A DNA stretch of 37,088 bases. Origin: Caldilineaceae bacterium. GTDB lineage: Bacteria > Chloroflexota > Anaerolineae > Caldilineales > Caldilineaceae. Below, piece after piece: positions 1 to 8,918 of the stretch. The notes under the pieces were generated by a model, which was not told the origin of the DNA, made no database searches, and worked only from the letters and a program-made list of their open reading frames with translations. Within the stretch, counting starts at the first letter, position 1, and the number at the start of each line of letters is the position of its first letter. The DNA is taken from the NCBI GenBank assembly GCA_026989655.1, contig JALSIX010000148.1, forward strand, positions 1 to 37,088. Reading direction: 5' to 3'. Both the position numbers and the translations under genes were made by a program.

Positions 1-1
1 C

Positions 2-268
2 CCCGGAAGCGCCCCCTCCACCCCGGAGGATCGGCCTCCCTCCAGGCTCCCCACCACCGCGGAAGCGCCTGCCCCGGCGGTGAAAGCCCCCCCAACGCCT
101 GCGGCCCCCACCTTGCCGACCCCGGCCATGCTCCCGGTTTCCCGGCCAACCCCGCCCCCGGGCAGGCCGATACCCTGGTTGCCCCTGGCCCTGTTGGGCC
201 TGGGATGCCTGTCCCTGGGAACCGGGCTCGCGCTGGCCGTCCTCTGGCTCACCTGCCGGGGCCGATAG
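2..268 (+). CDS. C-terminal end of a Pro-rich protein with a C-terminal membrane anchor (partial)
   Basis: The reading frame is open from the first bases of the window to a TAG stop, so the gene starts upstream. What is visible is about 60 residues of Pro/Ala/Thr-rich linker followed by one hydrophobic segment of about 24 residues (starting at the IPWLPLALLGLG stretch) and a short CRGR tail. This is the architecture of a surface or cytoplasmic domain tethered by a C-terminal transmembrane helix, as in tail-anchored FHA, kinase or SH3 proteins, but no catalytic or binding domain lies inside the window, so the function cannot be named. Composition matches other Pro-rich membrane proteins here (for example the SH3b protein at 27474). 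The alternative that it is non-coding is less likely because the hydrophobic segment is well formed and ends neatly. Confidence 0.5.
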   Translation, partial: PGSAPSTPEDRPPSRLPTTAEAPAPAVKAPPTPAAPTLPTPAMLPVSRPTPPPGRPIPWLPLALLGLGCLSLGTGLALAVLWLTCRGR

Positions 269-325
269 CCTCACCCCCATGGCACCCGGACGGCCATCGC
301 CGGCCGCCGCGGACGCGATCCCGCC

Positions 326-354
326 ACGACAAATCCGCCAGGTTGTGCTATGAT
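326..354 (+). promoter_or_regulatory. Sigma-70-like promoter of the corA gene (extended -10)
   Basis: ACGACA (326-331, four of six matches to TTGACA) is followed after 17 bp by TATGAT (349-354). A TG dinucleotide one base before the -10 makes it an extended -10 promoter. Predicted transcription start is near 361, giving a leader of about 45 nt before the GTG at 406. Confidence 0.6.
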
Positions 355-405
355 GCACCGTGTTGGCAGCCCAATCGTCTTGCCCTCGGCCCATGAGCGT
401 GTGCC

Positions 406-1389
406 GTGATCCGGATATACTACCGCCACGCCAGTGGAACCCTGGTCCGCGACCTGCCTCCAGAGCAGTTGCCCGCAGCCGTACGCGATCCCGCGGCCAC
501 GGTATGGGTGGACCTGCACGACCCCACGCCCGAGGAACGCCGCCTCGTCCTGGAGGAGGTGTTCCAGTTCCATCCCCTGGCCGTGGAGGACACCGAGAAC
601 CATCGGGTGGTGCCCAAGATCGATGACTACCGCCGCTATCTCTACATGGTGATCCACAGCGTCTACGCCCAGGGATCCCCCATGAACCTGACCAGCCACA
701 AGATGGACGTCTTCCTCTCCACCGACTACCTGGTCACCCTCCACCGGGGTCGAATGGGCTCCGTGGAGGAGGTGTGGGAGGACGAGCCGTTCCACCGCAC
801 CCAGGGATTGGCCCGAGGGCCGGCCTTCGTCCTCTACGAACTCCTGGATCGGCAGGTCTCCCGGTTCACCCGGCTGGTGGACCGGTTCGAGGCCGCGCTG
901 GAGGAGCTGGGGGACGAGATCTTCCAGAAGGGAAACATCGACCGAGAGGGCATCCTGGACGACCTGCTCACAGCCACCAGCAGCGCGCTGCGCCTGCTGC
1001 GGGTCCTGCGGCCCCAGCGCAGCCTGATGGGGCGCCTGGCCCATGCCGACCACCCCCTGATCCCCCAGGAGGCCCGCTACTACTTCGACGACATCGCAGA
1101 CCACCTGGACCGCATGATCGGCCTGGTGGAGAGTTCCCAGGAATTGGCCCGCAGCACCGTGGACGTCTACATGGCCCTGGCCAACAACCGCATGAACGAG
1201 ATCATGAAGGTCCTCACCATCTTCTCGGTGATCTTCATCCCGTTGGGCTTTCTGGCAGCCGTCTACGGCATGAACTTCGCGTACATGCCCGAACTCCGCT
1301 GGCCCTGGGCCTATCCCGCCATGTGGGCCCTCTTCGCCCTCATCGCCCTGGGACTGCTGGGCCTGTTCCGCCGTTGGAAATGGATCTGA
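406..1389 (+). CDS. corA: CorA family magnesium/divalent cation transporter
   Basis: This encodes a CorA-type channel that admits Mg2+ (or Co2+/Ni2+) across the cytoplasmic membrane as a homopentamer. The 327-residue product has the family plan: a large N-terminal cytosolic alpha/beta domain (WVDL near residue 34, HPLAVEDTEN around 56-65), a long helical stalk (about 140-255), and two C-terminal transmembrane helices (about 263-286 and 302-321). The signature YGMNF follows the first helix, with GMN at 288-290, the selectivity filter. The loop between the helices is acidic-poor but of normal length, and the protein ends in a basic RRWKWI tail facing the cytosol. Start is GTG; no strong ribosome site is seen and an out-of-frame ATG lies just upstream, so the exact start is slightly uncertain. 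An extended -10 promoter precedes it. No Mg2+ riboswitch was recognised in the short leader. Confidence 0.93.
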   Translation: MIRIYYRHASGTLVRDLPPEQLPAAVRDPAATVWVDLHDPTPEERRLVLEEVFQFHPLAVEDTENHRVVPKIDDYRRYLYMVIHSVYAQGSPMNLTSHKMDVFLSTDYLVTLHRGRMGSVEEVWEDEPFHRTQGLARGPAFVLYELLDRQVSRFTRLVDRFEAALEELGDEIFQKGNIDREGILDDLLTATSSALRLLRVLRPQRSLMGRLAHADHPLIPQEARYYFDDIADHLDRMIGLVESSQELARSTVDVYMALANNRMNEIMKVLTIFSVIFIPLGFLAAVYGMNFAYMPELRWPWAYPAMWALFALIALGLLGLFRRWKWI

Positions 1390-1443
1390 GCGGACCCGAC
1401 GTCGCTCTCGCCGGACCCATCCTGCCCAGGAGCCAAGATCGAG

Positions 1444-1995
1444 ATGTTGCCCGTCTGGTACAGCGTGGACGACACCGGTGCCCTTCTCTGCCATCCCCAC
1501 CCGCCCCAGGGGCTGCACCCCCTGGGCCAGGCCCTGGCCGAGCTCCAGCCATCCACCGTGGGCCAGCTCCACCAGGCCTTTCGGCGGTGGCTCCAGGCCG
1601 GACACGCGCCCGGCCCCCTGGCCCCCGAACGGGTGTGGGTGGATGGAGAGGGACGGCTGGCCTTGCGCTTCGGCCTGGGGCAACGCCCCCATGCCCTGGA
1701 TCCCCTGGGCCTCGGGCGAGCCCTGGCGGCCTGGCTTGTCCTCCTGGACCACTTCGTGGATACCCCGGTGGTCATCGCCCGGGCGCGCTTGGTCTGGACC
1801 CTGGACGAACTGGCCGAAGCCCTGAGCTTCACAGCCCCCGCCTTCCTGCCCTCGGCCCTGGTCGGCCCACGCCCTTCCCATTGGGATGCTGTGGCCCATG
1901 CCCTGGCCCATGTGGTCGGCGATGGCCCCCTGGGCGGAACGGCCACCGGGGAACGCCATCCGCGCCTCCACGCCCTCTCGTCCAAGGCCCTGTGA
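1444..1995 (+). CDS. Small protein resembling a degenerate protein-kinase C-lobe
   Basis: The 183-residue product has no clean family assignment. Its middle part (about 54-80) reads as a kinase catalytic-to-DFG stretch: GPLAPERVWVDGEGRLALRF resembles the usual HxDLKPENILLDxDGxxKLxDFG, with the catalytic Asp absent and DFG changed to RFG. A following LDPLGLGRALAAW segment resembles the DxxSLGxxLxEL helix F region. The N-lobe with its ATP-binding Lys is missing. If real, this is a pseudokinase fragment or a scaffold derived from a Ser/Thr kinase; that is inference from motif shape only. Start ATG has AGGAG about 11 bases upstream. It lies 54 nt after corA and 2 nt before the NUDIX gene (they overlap if the latter uses GTG 1992), suggesting co-transcription. 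Confidence 0.6.
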   Translation: MLPVWYSVDDTGALLCHPHPPQGLHPLGQALAELQPSTVGQLHQAFRRWLQAGHAPGPLAPERVWVDGEGRLALRFGLGQRPHALDPLGLGRALAAWLVLLDHFVDTPVVIARARLVWTLDELAEALSFTAPAFLPSALVGPRPSHWDAVAHALAHVVGDGPLGGTATGERHPRLHALSSKAL

Positions 1996-1997
1996 CC

Positions 1998-2528
1998 ATG
2001 GCCCCGCTTCCCGCGACGCCCCAGGAACCCCGATCCCGCAGGCCCCGCAAGGACACGCCCAGGCCATCCCCCAGACCGGCCCGGGTACGCCACCAACACT
2101 CCGCGGGGGGCATCGTCTACCGGCGCCGGCCGAGCCCGAACGGCGTGGAGGAGGACGTGGAGATCGCGCTCATCGCCACCGGCAAAGGGAGCCGCTGGCA
2201 GTTGCCCAAGGGCCGGGTACGACCTGGCGAATCCTCGGTCCAGGCCGCGGTGCGGGAGATCCGGGAGGAGACAGGCCTGGAAGCCCAGGTGGAGGCCTAC
2301 CTGACAACGCTCCAGATCGAGTACTGGAACACCTATCGCCGGAGGGTCCCCGAGAAGGTGGTGAAGGACGTGGACATCTACCTGTTGCGGGCGGTAGGAG
2401 GCGCGCTGAACGACTCCAGCCGAGAGGTGGACGGGGTGGCCTGGTGCACCCCCTCCGAGGCCCTGGCGCGCCTGACCTTCGAGTCGGAAAGGGAGTGCGT
2501 ACGTCTGGCCATGGAGCGCTGGCGATGA
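1998..2528 (+). CDS. NUDIX hydrolase
   Basis: A NUDIX pyrophosphohydrolase that probably cleaves a nucleoside diphosphate linked to another moiety. The 176-residue protein carries a perfect NUDIX box at 72-94 (GRVRPGE, then seven residues, then REIREETGL), preceded by SRWQLPKG, the wording typical of the diadenosine polyphosphate / MutT-like subgroup. Residues 1-30 are a basic, Pro/Arg-rich extension before the fold begins at HSAGGIVYRRR. The acidic helix residues that bind Mg2+ (E87, E90, E91) are all present. GTG at 1992 is an in-frame alternative start that would overlap the previous stop. The stop overlaps the ATG of the next gene by four bases (ATGA), showing translational coupling with the GNAT-like protein. 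The actual substrate cannot be read from sequence. Confidence 0.9.
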   Translation: MAPLPATPQEPRSRRPRKDTPRPSPRPARVRHQHSAGGIVYRRRPSPNGVEEDVEIALIATGKGSRWQLPKGRVRPGESSVQAAVREIREETGLEAQVEAYLTTLQIEYWNTYRRRVPEKVVKDVDIYLLRAVGGALNDSSREVDGVAWCTPSEALARLTFESERECVRLAMERWR

Positions 2529-3511
2529 GCGGGATGGACAGCCCCACCCAGATCACCGTGCAGCTCGCCCAACGGGACCAGGTGCAGCAGGTGGTTCGCC
2601 TCATGCTGGCCGGCGTGAGCAGCGACCCCACCTCCATCCAGGAGGTGGTCCGAAGCTGGTGGCGGCGACTCCTCTTCACCCACACCCTGGGGCCCCGGAT
2701 GTTCCACCGGGAAATGGACACCTTCGTGGCCTTCCAGGACCAGCAGATGGTGGGCTACCTGATCGTGCGCTACGAGGGCCAGGCCGCGGGAACCTTCGAC
2801 TGGGGCCTGACCGGCTTCCCCCCCGACCCGCAGCTCTTCGAGGCCCTGGTCCACGCAGCCCTGGACCACGTGGAGGCCCAGGAGGAGATGCTCTTCTTCT
2901 ACCTGGGCCTCTCCCAGGAGCACGCCCAGACCCTGGCCCCGGTGTTGGAGGCCATCGGCTTCGGCTGCCTGGACTACCAGAGCTTTCAGATGGTCGGTCC
3001 CCTGCCCCTGACCGTGCCCGAGGACCATGTCCCCCCGGCGGAGCCGGCGGACACCCGCCTCCGCCTGACGGTCCAGTTGCCCCGGGACCTGGCCCCGGAG
3101 CTGGCCGCCCTGGTGGCCCTGGACTATCCAGAGGGGACGCCCCCGGAGGATCTGGCCATTGTGGCCCCGCTCCACCGCCCGACCCTGAGCCGCTCCAAAC
3201 TGTTTCGAGTGGCCCAGGGGGAACGCACCGTGGGCTTTGTCCAACAGCACCGGTGGAAGGACGAGCTCCGCCTGCTCCTCTGCCTGGCCCCCCACCTGTG
3301 GGGAACGGTGGAGGAACGGGCCCTGGTCCTCCATCTGTCCCGCCTGTTGGGACGACGAGCCCGCCGGCTCCGGGTGCGGAGCTTCAGCCAGGCCCATCTG
3401 GAGGCCAGCCGGCCCTGGCTGGAGTCCCTGGGCCTGACCTGGGAGGAATCTCCCTGGCAGCGCTGGATCCTGGAGTTCGGCGAGGACCCTGGAGACACCG
3501 TGGAGGAATGA
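2525..3511 (+). CDS. GNAT-like (possibly tandem) acetyltransferase domain protein
   Basis: The 328-residue product looks like two degenerate GNAT folds in tandem. The first half has strand-turn wording such as MVGYLIVRYEG (about 73-83) and ends with VLEAIGFGCLDYQSFQMVGP, the usual GNAT C-terminal LExxGF strand pair. The second half repeats this: ERTVGFVQQHRW, then an RAxRLRVRSFSQAHLEASRPWLESLGL stretch. A clear acetyl-CoA pyrophosphate loop (R/QxxGxG/A) is not obvious in either copy, so activity is doubtful. The start ATG overlaps the NUDIX stop; an alternative ATG lies nine bases further on. Family assignment is by pattern recognition and moderate in certainty. It is the last gene of a corA-kinase-like-NUDIX-GNAT run. 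Confidence 0.6.
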   Translation: MSGMDSPTQITVQLAQRDQVQQVVRLMLAGVSSDPTSIQEVVRSWWRRLLFTHTLGPRMFHREMDTFVAFQDQQMVGYLIVRYEGQAAGTFDWGLTGFPPDPQLFEALVHAALDHVEAQEEMLFFYLGLSQEHAQTLAPVLEAIGFGCLDYQSFQMVGPLPLTVPEDHVPPAEPADTRLRLTVQLPRDLAPELAALVALDYPEGTPPEDLAIVAPLHRPTLSRSKLFRVAQGERTVGFVQQHRWKDELRLLLCLAPHLWGTVEERALVLHLSRLLGRRARRLRVRSFSQAHLEASRPWLESLGLTWEESPWQRWILEFGEDPGDTVEE

Positions 3512-3551
3512 GCGGGATCTCCGCGTGCGGGGAAAGAAGGCCGCAGGGCCC

Positions 3552-3582
3552 GGTTCCCGCCCATAGAGCCCAGACGGGAACC
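3552..3582. repeat. 8-bp inverted repeat after the GNAT-like gene
   Basis: GGTTCCCG (3552-3559) and CGGGAACC (3575-3582) are perfect complements around a 15-nt loop, 40 nt after the GNAT-like stop. No T-run follows, so it is at best a weak or factor-dependent terminator, or a leader structure for the next gene at 3628. Confidence 0.4.
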
Positions 3583-3627
3583 TAGCTCACACATCGGCCC
3601 CCGTTCTGTCCCTAAAATGGAGGAGCC

Positions 3628-6069
3628 ATGCGCGTCGCTCACACCGCCCTTGCCGGCGATCTCCCCCTAGAGTCGTCTCGGCCGTCTGCCCCCTCGCGCG
3701 GGGCCCCCAGCCGCCTTCGAAGGCCCCAGCCCTGGGAACGGAGCCGGGCCCCCTACTTCCAGGAAGGTCGGCTGATCACCCTGGCCCTGTTGGCCGCGCT
3801 CTCCATCACCCTGGCCCTCTCCTTCGACTCGGCCGGATGGGTGGAGAGCATGGGCCCCGTGGCCCTGGTGGTGCTGGGCGGGCTGGCCGCGGGCGTCCTC
3901 ATGGCCTACAGCCGCTTCGACGGCCTGTTCATGCTCACCTACGGCGTCACCACGGGCCTGGCCTGGGTCCTCTTCCTCATGACCCGAATGGTGGGCCAGG
4001 AACGCCGGGTCCAGGCCTTCGTGGACCACGGGGTTCCGGAGCTCCAGGCCCGGGCCTATTTCCTGCTGGAACGCTGGCTCACCTGGCTGGAGGCCGCGCT
4101 GAGCCGGGGCCCCAGCAACGACAACTACACCTTCGTCCTGGAGATCGCCTTCCTGCTCTGGTGGCTGGCCTATCTGGGAGGGTGGATGGTCTTTCGCCAC
4201 GGCACCGCCTGGCGGACCGTGGTGAGCGCGGGGCTGGTCCTGCTGGTGAACGTCTACTACGCGCCCCGGCCCATCACCGGCTTCCTGGTGGCCTACTGCG
4301 TCTTCGCCACCCTCTTCCTGGCCTGGACCAACCTGGTGAGCCACCGCCAGCGCTGGCAGGTCCGGGGGATCCACTACAGCCAGGACATCGCCTTCGACTT
4401 CATGCGGGTGGGCCTGCTCTACGCGCTGGCCGTGGTGGCCATCGGCTTCGTGGGCCCGAACCTGGGGCGCAACCCCCTGCTCCACCGGATAATGGCCCCG
4501 GTGAACCAGCGGTGGAACCAGGCCACCTCCGAGTGGAACCGCCTCTACCAGGGCCTCAACCGCCAGGCCCGCCCGGTGCAGTCGGTGTTCGACCGCACCC
4601 TCAGCCTGGGCGGCCCCCGCAACGTGACCGATCGCCCCATCTTCGAGGTGGAGACCACCACCGGCCGCTACTGGCGAGCTGTGACCTACGACACCTTCAC
4701 CGGACGCCAGTGGATCAACACCGCCACCACCGAGGTGACCTTCGACCCGGGGGCGCGCCTCCCGGTGGTCCCCTGGGCACTGCGCCAGCCCGTCACCCAG
4801 ACCATCACCCTGGCCGCGCCCATGGGGGATGTGGTGGTGGCCCCTCCGGACCTGCTGCGGACCTCGGTGCCCATCGCGGCCATCGTCAGCCCGGTCCTGG
4901 GCGACGGCGGCGAGGACACAGAGCTGACACGGAGCGAGTTCACCCTGGTCCGCTCCCGGGAGCCCCTGGAGCCCGGCGACAGCTACACCGTGGTGAGCTA
5001 CTACACCCAGGTCACCGTGCGGGATCTGCGCAACGCGCCCACCGAGTACCCTGCAGCCATCGTGGAGCGCTACCTCCAGCTCCCGGAGAACGTCTCCCCG
5101 CGGGTGGTCCAACTGGCCCAGGAGATCGCCCAGGACGCCACCACGGTCTACGACAAGGCCAAGGCCATCGAGAGCTTTCTCCGGGGCTACCAGTACGACG
5201 ACCAGATCGAGGCCCCACCCCCGGACCAGGACCCGGTGGAGTACTTCCTCTTCGACATCCAGCGGGGCTACTGCAACTACTACGCCACGGCCATGGCGGT
5301 CATGCTCCGGGCTCTGGGCATCCCGGCACGCATGGCCAGCGGCTACGCCGAGGGCACCCTGGACCGGGAGACCGGCCGCTACATCGTCACCGAACGGGAC
5401 AGCCACACCTGGGTGGAGGTCTTCTTCCCGGGGCTGGGGTGGATCGAGTTCGAGCCCACCGCCGGCGAGAGCGTGCTGGACCGTCCCCTGGGCGAGGAGC
5501 TGGCCGACTCCAGCCGGACCCCGGGGATGCCCGAGGACCGGAGCCGCAACCAGGACCTGCCCCAGATGGACGATGCCCTCTACCCCGAGCTGGAGCAACT
5601 GGAGGCCCTGAACCAACTGCCCGGGGAGGAGCCGGGCGGCCTCCTGGCCACGGCAAGCCCCCGGGCGGTGGGCGGCCTGGTGGTGGCCTCCCTCTTTGCG
5701 GTGTTGGGAGGCGTCTGGCTGCTACGCCGCCGGTTCTACCAGGGCCCCCAGGCCTTCACCCTGGCTCCTGCCAGCCGGATCTACGCCCAGATGCTGGACG
5801 GATTCCATCGGCTGGGGGTGATGGTCCGCACCAGCCAGACCCCCTACGAACGGGCCCAGGAGCTGGCCACCCTGATCCCCCCGGCAGGGCCCTGGATCGG
5901 GCGGATCACGGAGATCTACGTGCGCCATCGCTACGGGCCCTACCGGCGCCTGGACGATCCCCGCACCGAGAGGGAGCTCCAGGAATCCTGGCAGGCTCTC
6001 CGGGGCATCCTGCGGCGCACCTGGATCCGCCGTCTGCTGCGGCGCTGGTCTCCTGTTCCGGGCCCTTGA
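3628..6069 (+). CDS. Membrane transglutaminase-like protein (DUF3488-transglutaminase-DUF4129, TgpA type)
   Basis: The 813-residue protein has the TgpA-like order: a soluble N-terminal tail of about 45 residues, five or six transmembrane helices (about 48-290; DUF3488), an extracytoplasmic papain-like transglutaminase core, one further TM helix (about 681-700) and a cytosolic DUF4129 tail (YAQMLDGFHRLG... YGPYRRL). The active site shows Cys549 in GYCNYYATAMAVMLR, His593 in SHTWVEVFF, and an acidic residue at FEPT (Glu609, where many relatives have Asp). Known relatives act on the outer face of the membrane, probably as peptidases or transglutaminases on wall or protein substrates; the substrate is unknown. 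It is often encoded next to a MoxR ATPase and DUF58 protein, which are absent here. A strong GGAGGAG site precedes the ATG. It converges with topA, with 12 bp between the two stops. Confidence 0.9.
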   Translation: MRVAHTALAGDLPLESSRPSAPSRGAPSRLRRPQPWERSRAPYFQEGRLITLALLAALSITLALSFDSAGWVESMGPVALVVLGGLAAGVLMAYSRFDGLFMLTYGVTTGLAWVLFLMTRMVGQERRVQAFVDHGVPELQARAYFLLERWLTWLEAALSRGPSNDNYTFVLEIAFLLWWLAYLGGWMVFRHGTAWRTVVSAGLVLLVNVYYAPRPITGFLVAYCVFATLFLAWTNLVSHRQRWQVRGIHYSQDIAFDFMRVGLLYALAVVAIGFVGPNLGRNPLLHRIMAPVNQRWNQATSEWNRLYQGLNRQARPVQSVFDRTLSLGGPRNVTDRPIFEVETTTGRYWRAVTYDTFTGRQWINTATTEVTFDPGARLPVVPWALRQPVTQTITLAAPMGDVVVAPPDLLRTSVPIAAIVSPVLGDGGEDTELTRSEFTLVRSREPLEPGDSYTVVSYYTQVTVRDLRNAPTEYPAAIVERYLQLPENVSPRVVQLAQEIAQDATTVYDKAKAIESFLRGYQYDDQIEAPPPDQDPVEYFLFDIQRGYCNYYATAMAVMLRALGIPARMASGYAEGTLDRETGRYIVTERDSHTWVEVFFPGLGWIEFEPTAGESVLDRPLGEELADSSRTPGMPEDRSRNQDLPQMDDALYPELEQLEALNQLPGEEPGGLLATASPRAVGGLVVASLFAVLGGVWLLRRRFYQGPQAFTLAPASRIYAQMLDGFHRLGVMVRTSQTPYERAQELATLIPPAGPWIGRITEIYVRHRYGPYRRLDDPRTERELQESWQALRGILRRTWIRRLLRRWSPVPGP

Positions 6070-6081
6070 GCCGGCCCGAAC

Positions 6082-8685
6082 CTACCCCCGAGATGCCGCT
6101 CCCCCCCGGCGACCCCGCCGGCGGGTCCGTTTCCGCTCCTTCCGGGCAGCCAGGAGCTCCAACGCCTGCTCCAGGGTCACGCTCTCGGGGTCCACCCCCT
6201 TGGGCAGGGAGGCATTGGTCCGCCGGTGCTTCACATATGGGCCATACCGGCCCTCCAGGATCTGGACCGGTTCGCCGTCCTCGGGGTGGGGGCCGAGTTC
6301 CCGGAGGACGGTACTGCCCCGTCCCCTGGAGGAGGAGGCGGCCGCCAGCAAGGCCAGGGCCCGCTCCAGGTCCACCGTGAGCACGTGATCGGGCGGCTTC
6401 AGGCTCACGTAGCGGCCATCGTGGGCCACGTAGGGCCCATAGCGCCCTACCCCAGCCTGGACGGGTTTGCCCGTCTCCGGATGGGGGCCCAGGGTCCGGG
6501 GCAGCCGCAAGAGCTGGAGCGCGGTCTCCAGGTCCACGGTCTCCTGGTCCATGTCGGGGAGCAGCCCCACCCGTTTGGGCTTGGGGGCCTTCCGGCTGTT
6601 CTTGCCCTTCTCCGGATCCTCGCCCAACTGGACGTACGGCCCGTATGGCCCCCGCTTCACGTACACCGGTAGCCCGCTCTCCGGATCCTGGCCCAGGAGG
6701 CGGGGTCCGCTCTCCTTCTGGCGCAGGAGCTCCAGGACGGTATGGGCGTCCAGCTCCGCGGGCGGCAGGTGCTCGGGCAGGCCCACGGTGATCCGGTGGC
6801 CGTTCTCGTTTTTGGCCAGGAAGGGCCCAAACTGGCCGATGCGGACCTCCGCGGGCAGGTCGCCCAGGTCGATGCGGCTGGCCTCGTGGGGATCGATCTC
6901 GGCCTCCTTGCGTCGAACCTGGCTCTCCAGTCCCTGATCGCCCAGGTAGAAGGCCCGCAGATACTCCAGCCAGTCGGCCAGGCCGGCCGCGATGTCGTCC
7001 AGCTTCTGCTCCATCTCCGCGGTGAAGTGCAGGTCCACCAGCTTCTGGAAATGCTTCTCCAGGAGCTGGGTCACCGCGAAGGCCACGAAGGTGGGAACCA
7101 GCTCCTTGCGCTGCTTGAAGACGTAGCCCCGCTCCTGGATGGTGTCGATGATGGTGGCATAGGTGCTGGGCCGGCCAATGCCCTCGGCCTCCAGAGCCTT
7201 GATCAGGGTGGCCTCGGTGTACCGGGCCGGTGGCCGAGTCTGATGGCGTTGGGCCTCCAGCTCCCGGCAGTCCACCACCTCTCCTTCCTCCAGCGGGGGC
7301 AGAGGGGCCTCCTGGCTCTCCAGGGCCGCCCCCGGATCGTCGGAGCCTTCCACGTAGGCCCGGAAGAAACCCGGGAAGAGAACCCGCCGTCCGGTGGCCC
7401 GGAAGACCGCGTCCTCCACCTCCAGGGCGACGGTGACGAACTGGAGCCGGGCCTCCGCCATCTGGGTGGCCACCGTCCGCTTCCAGATCAGGTCGTACAG
7501 GACCCGCTCGTCGCCGCTCAGGGGCAGGCGATCCACGGGGAGCATCCGGTCGCCGGCGGGACGGATGGCCTCGTGGGCCTCCTGGGCCCCCTTGGCCTGG
7601 GTCCGGTACCGTCGGGGCGCGGGCGTCAGATAGGCCTCGCCGTAGAGCTCCGCGATCCGACGCCGGGCCGCCTGGATGGCCTCGTCGCTCAGGTGGACCG
7701 AATCGGTGCGCATGTAGGTGATGTAGCCGTTCTCGTACAGGGACTGGGCCACCCGCATGGTCTTGCGTGCGCCCCATCCCAGCTTGCGATTGGCCTCCTG
7801 CTGCAGGGTGCTGGTGGTGAAGGGGGGCGCCGGAGTCCGGGTGGCCTCCCGGACCTCCACCCGGGTGACCCGCCAGGTCCCGTGTTGCAGCCGCTCGCGG
7901 AGCGCCTGGGCCCCGGCCTCGTCCAGCAGGAGCACCTGCCGGCCCGGCAGGAGGCGCCCGGTGCCCTCGTCGAAGTCTCGGCCCGTGGCCAGGCGCACCC
8001 CACCCACGGAGACGAGCTGGGCCTCGAAACGATGTTCCGGCCCATCGGGCCGCTTGTTCAGATGGGCCTTCAGATCCCAGTAGAGGGCCGGCACGAAGGC
8101 CCGCCGCTCCCGTTCCCGCTCCACCAACAGGCGGACGGCCACGCTCTGCACCCGCCCCGCGGAGAGCCGGGGCGCGATCTTCTTCCACAGCAGGGGCGAC
8201 AGGGTGTAGCCCACCAGCCGGTCCAGGATGCGCCGGGTCTCCTGGGCCCGCACCAGGTTGTGGTCGATGGTCCGGGGGTTCTCCAGGGCCTGACGGATGG
8301 CATCCCGGGTGATCTCGTGGAAGACCATCCGGCGGACCGGCACCTTGGGCTGGAGGACCTGGACCAGGTGCCAGCCGATGCTCTCCCCCTCCCGGTCCTC
8401 GTCGGTGGCCAGGATGAGCTCATCGGCCTCCTTCAGCGCCTGTCTCAGCTCCTGGACCACTTTCCTCTTCCCGGCCGGGACCACGTAGAGGGGCTCGAAG
8501 TCCTTCTCCACGTTCACCCCCAGGCGCGCCCAGGGCTCTCCCTTCACCTGGGCCGGGATCTCGCTGGCCGACGCGGGCAGATCCCGCACGTGGCCCATGC
8601 TGGCCTTCACCTCGTAGCCCGCGGGCAGGAAGTTGCGGATGGTCCGGGCCTTGGTGGGCGATTCCACAATGACTAGCTTGCTCAT
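6082..8685 (-). CDS. topA: DNA topoisomerase I (type IA)
   Basis: Relaxes negatively supercoiled DNA by transient single-strand cleavage. The 867-residue protein begins [13 protein letters not shown], the canonical TOPRIM start with Glu8, and has the Mg2+-binding DEDREGE at 95-101. The catalytic tyrosine is Tyr324 in ITYMRTDS. The core gate continues through [18 protein letters not shown] and [10 protein letters not shown]. Instead of Cys4 zinc fingers the C-terminus carries four repeats of the GRYGPYV type (Toprim_Crpt-like) from about 620 on, then an Arg/Lys-rich tail that likely binds DNA. An upstream in-frame ATG at 8757 would add 24 residues, but homology and the promoter position favour 8685. 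It is transcribed away from the SUF operon, from a divergent control region containing AT-rich inverted repeats. Confidence 0.97.
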   Translation of the reverse strand: MSKLVIVESPTKARTIRNFLPAGYEVKASMGHVRDLPASASEIPAQVKGEPWARLGVNVEKDFEPLYVVPAGKRKVVQELRQALKEADELILATDEDREGESIGWHLVQVLQPKVPVRRMVFHEITRDAIRQALENPRTIDHNLVRAQETRRILDRLVGYTLSPLLWKKIAPRLSAGRVQSVAVRLLVERERERRAFVPALYWDLKAHLNKRPDGPEHRFEAQLVSVGGVRLATGRDFDEGTGRLLPGRQVLLLDEAGAQALRERLQHGTWRVTRVEVREATRTPAPPFTTSTLQQEANRKLGWGARKTMRVAQSLYENGYITYMRTDSVHLSDEAIQAARRRIAELYGEAYLTPAPRRYRTQAKGAQEAHEAIRPAGDRMLPVDRLPLSGDERVLYDLIWKRTVATQMAEARLQFVTVALEVEDAVFRATGRRVLFPGFFRAYVEGSDDPGAALESQEAPLPPLEEGEVVDCRELEAQRHQTRPPARYTEATLIKALEAEGIGRPSTYATIIDTIQERGYVFKQRKELVPTFVAFAVTQLLEKHFQKLVDLHFTAEMEQKLDDIAAGLADWLEYLRAFYLGDQGLESQVRRKEAEIDPHEASRIDLGDLPAEVRIGQFGPFLAKNENGHRITVGLPEHLPPAELDAHTVLELLRQKESGPRLLGQDPESGLPVYVKRGPYGPYVQLGEDPEKGKNSRKAPKPKRVGLLPDMDQETVDLETALQLLRLPRTLGPHPETGKPVQAGVGRYGPYVAHDGRYVSLKPPDHVLTVDLERALALLAAASSSRGRGSTVLRELGPHPEDGEPVQILEGRYGPYVKHRRTNASLPKGVDPESVTLEQALELLAARKERKRTRRRGRRGGAASRG

Positions 8686-8816
8686 GCGCTCTGGTCCATA
8701 CCTCTCTGGGCGGTTGCCCTTGGCGGGCCCCCGACGAGACCCACAGAGCCAACCCACTCCTCTGAAACGCCCGGATGCCGGGCCGGGTTTCCCTGGCTGG
8801 TCGAAAAGCGGAAGCC

Positions 8817-8846
8817 ATTATAGGGGCAACTCCGGCCGAGAGGCAA
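8817..8846 (-). promoter_or_regulatory. Candidate topA promoter
   Basis: Read on the minus strand, TTGCCT (8846-8841) is followed after 18 bp by a perfect TATAAT (8822-8817). The start site would be near 8810, a leader of about 125 nt. The -35 lies inside an AT-rich inverted repeat (8842-8860), so a bound regulator could block it. The 8686-9078 gap holds this promoter, two rightward promoters and two inverted repeats, with no gene. Confidence 0.55.
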
Positions 8847-8860
8847 AATCCCATTTTACC
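8842..8860. promoter_or_regulatory. AT-rich inverted repeat overlapping the topA -35 (operator candidate)
   Basis: The sequence GGCAAAATCCCATTTTACC forms arms GGxAAAAT / ATTTTxCC around CCC, with one mismatched position. It stands out in GC-rich surroundings. A similar element (GCAAAA-GCCA-TTTTGC) recurs at 8919-8934 between the two rightward promoters. Such paired sites fit a dimeric regulator; SufR, encoded next door, is the obvious candidate (inference). Confidence 0.45.
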
Positions 8861-8877
8861 CATGAGGGCTCCGGGGT

Positions 8878-8906
8878 TTGGCCGGCAGGGGGTTCCAGGC
8901 TATAAT
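8878..8906 (+). promoter_or_regulatory. Upstream sufR/SUF promoter P1
   Basis: TTGGCC (8878-8883, four of six matches) and a perfect TATAAT (8901-8906) are separated by 17 bp. Transcription would start near 8913. It faces sufR, and the inverted repeat at 8919-8934 sits just downstream of its start point, a classic repressor position. Confidence 0.6.
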
Positions 8907-8918
8907 GGGCCGGAGTGG

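Noticed and set aside
271-2067. Long minus-strand open frame opposite corA and the kinase-like gene
   Set aside because: Low-complexity Gly/Gln/His-rich translation typical of the antisense frame of a GC-rich gene; corA is clearly coded on the plus strand.
3590-3618. TAAAAT before the transglutaminase gene as a promoter
   Set aside because: No -35 at a suitable distance, and the start site would fall on the ribosome site itself.
3667-5616. Minus-strand open frame opposite the transglutaminase
   Set aside because: Antisense of a well-defined coding gene; no domain seen.
6742-8676. Long plus-strand open frame opposite topA
   Set aside because: It is the antisense shadow of topA, whose motifs are unambiguous; the translation has no recognisable domain.
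8686-8757. N-terminal extension of topA
   Set aside because: [13 protein letters not shown] is the universal TopA start; the extension is Arg/Gly-rich and lies in the leader.
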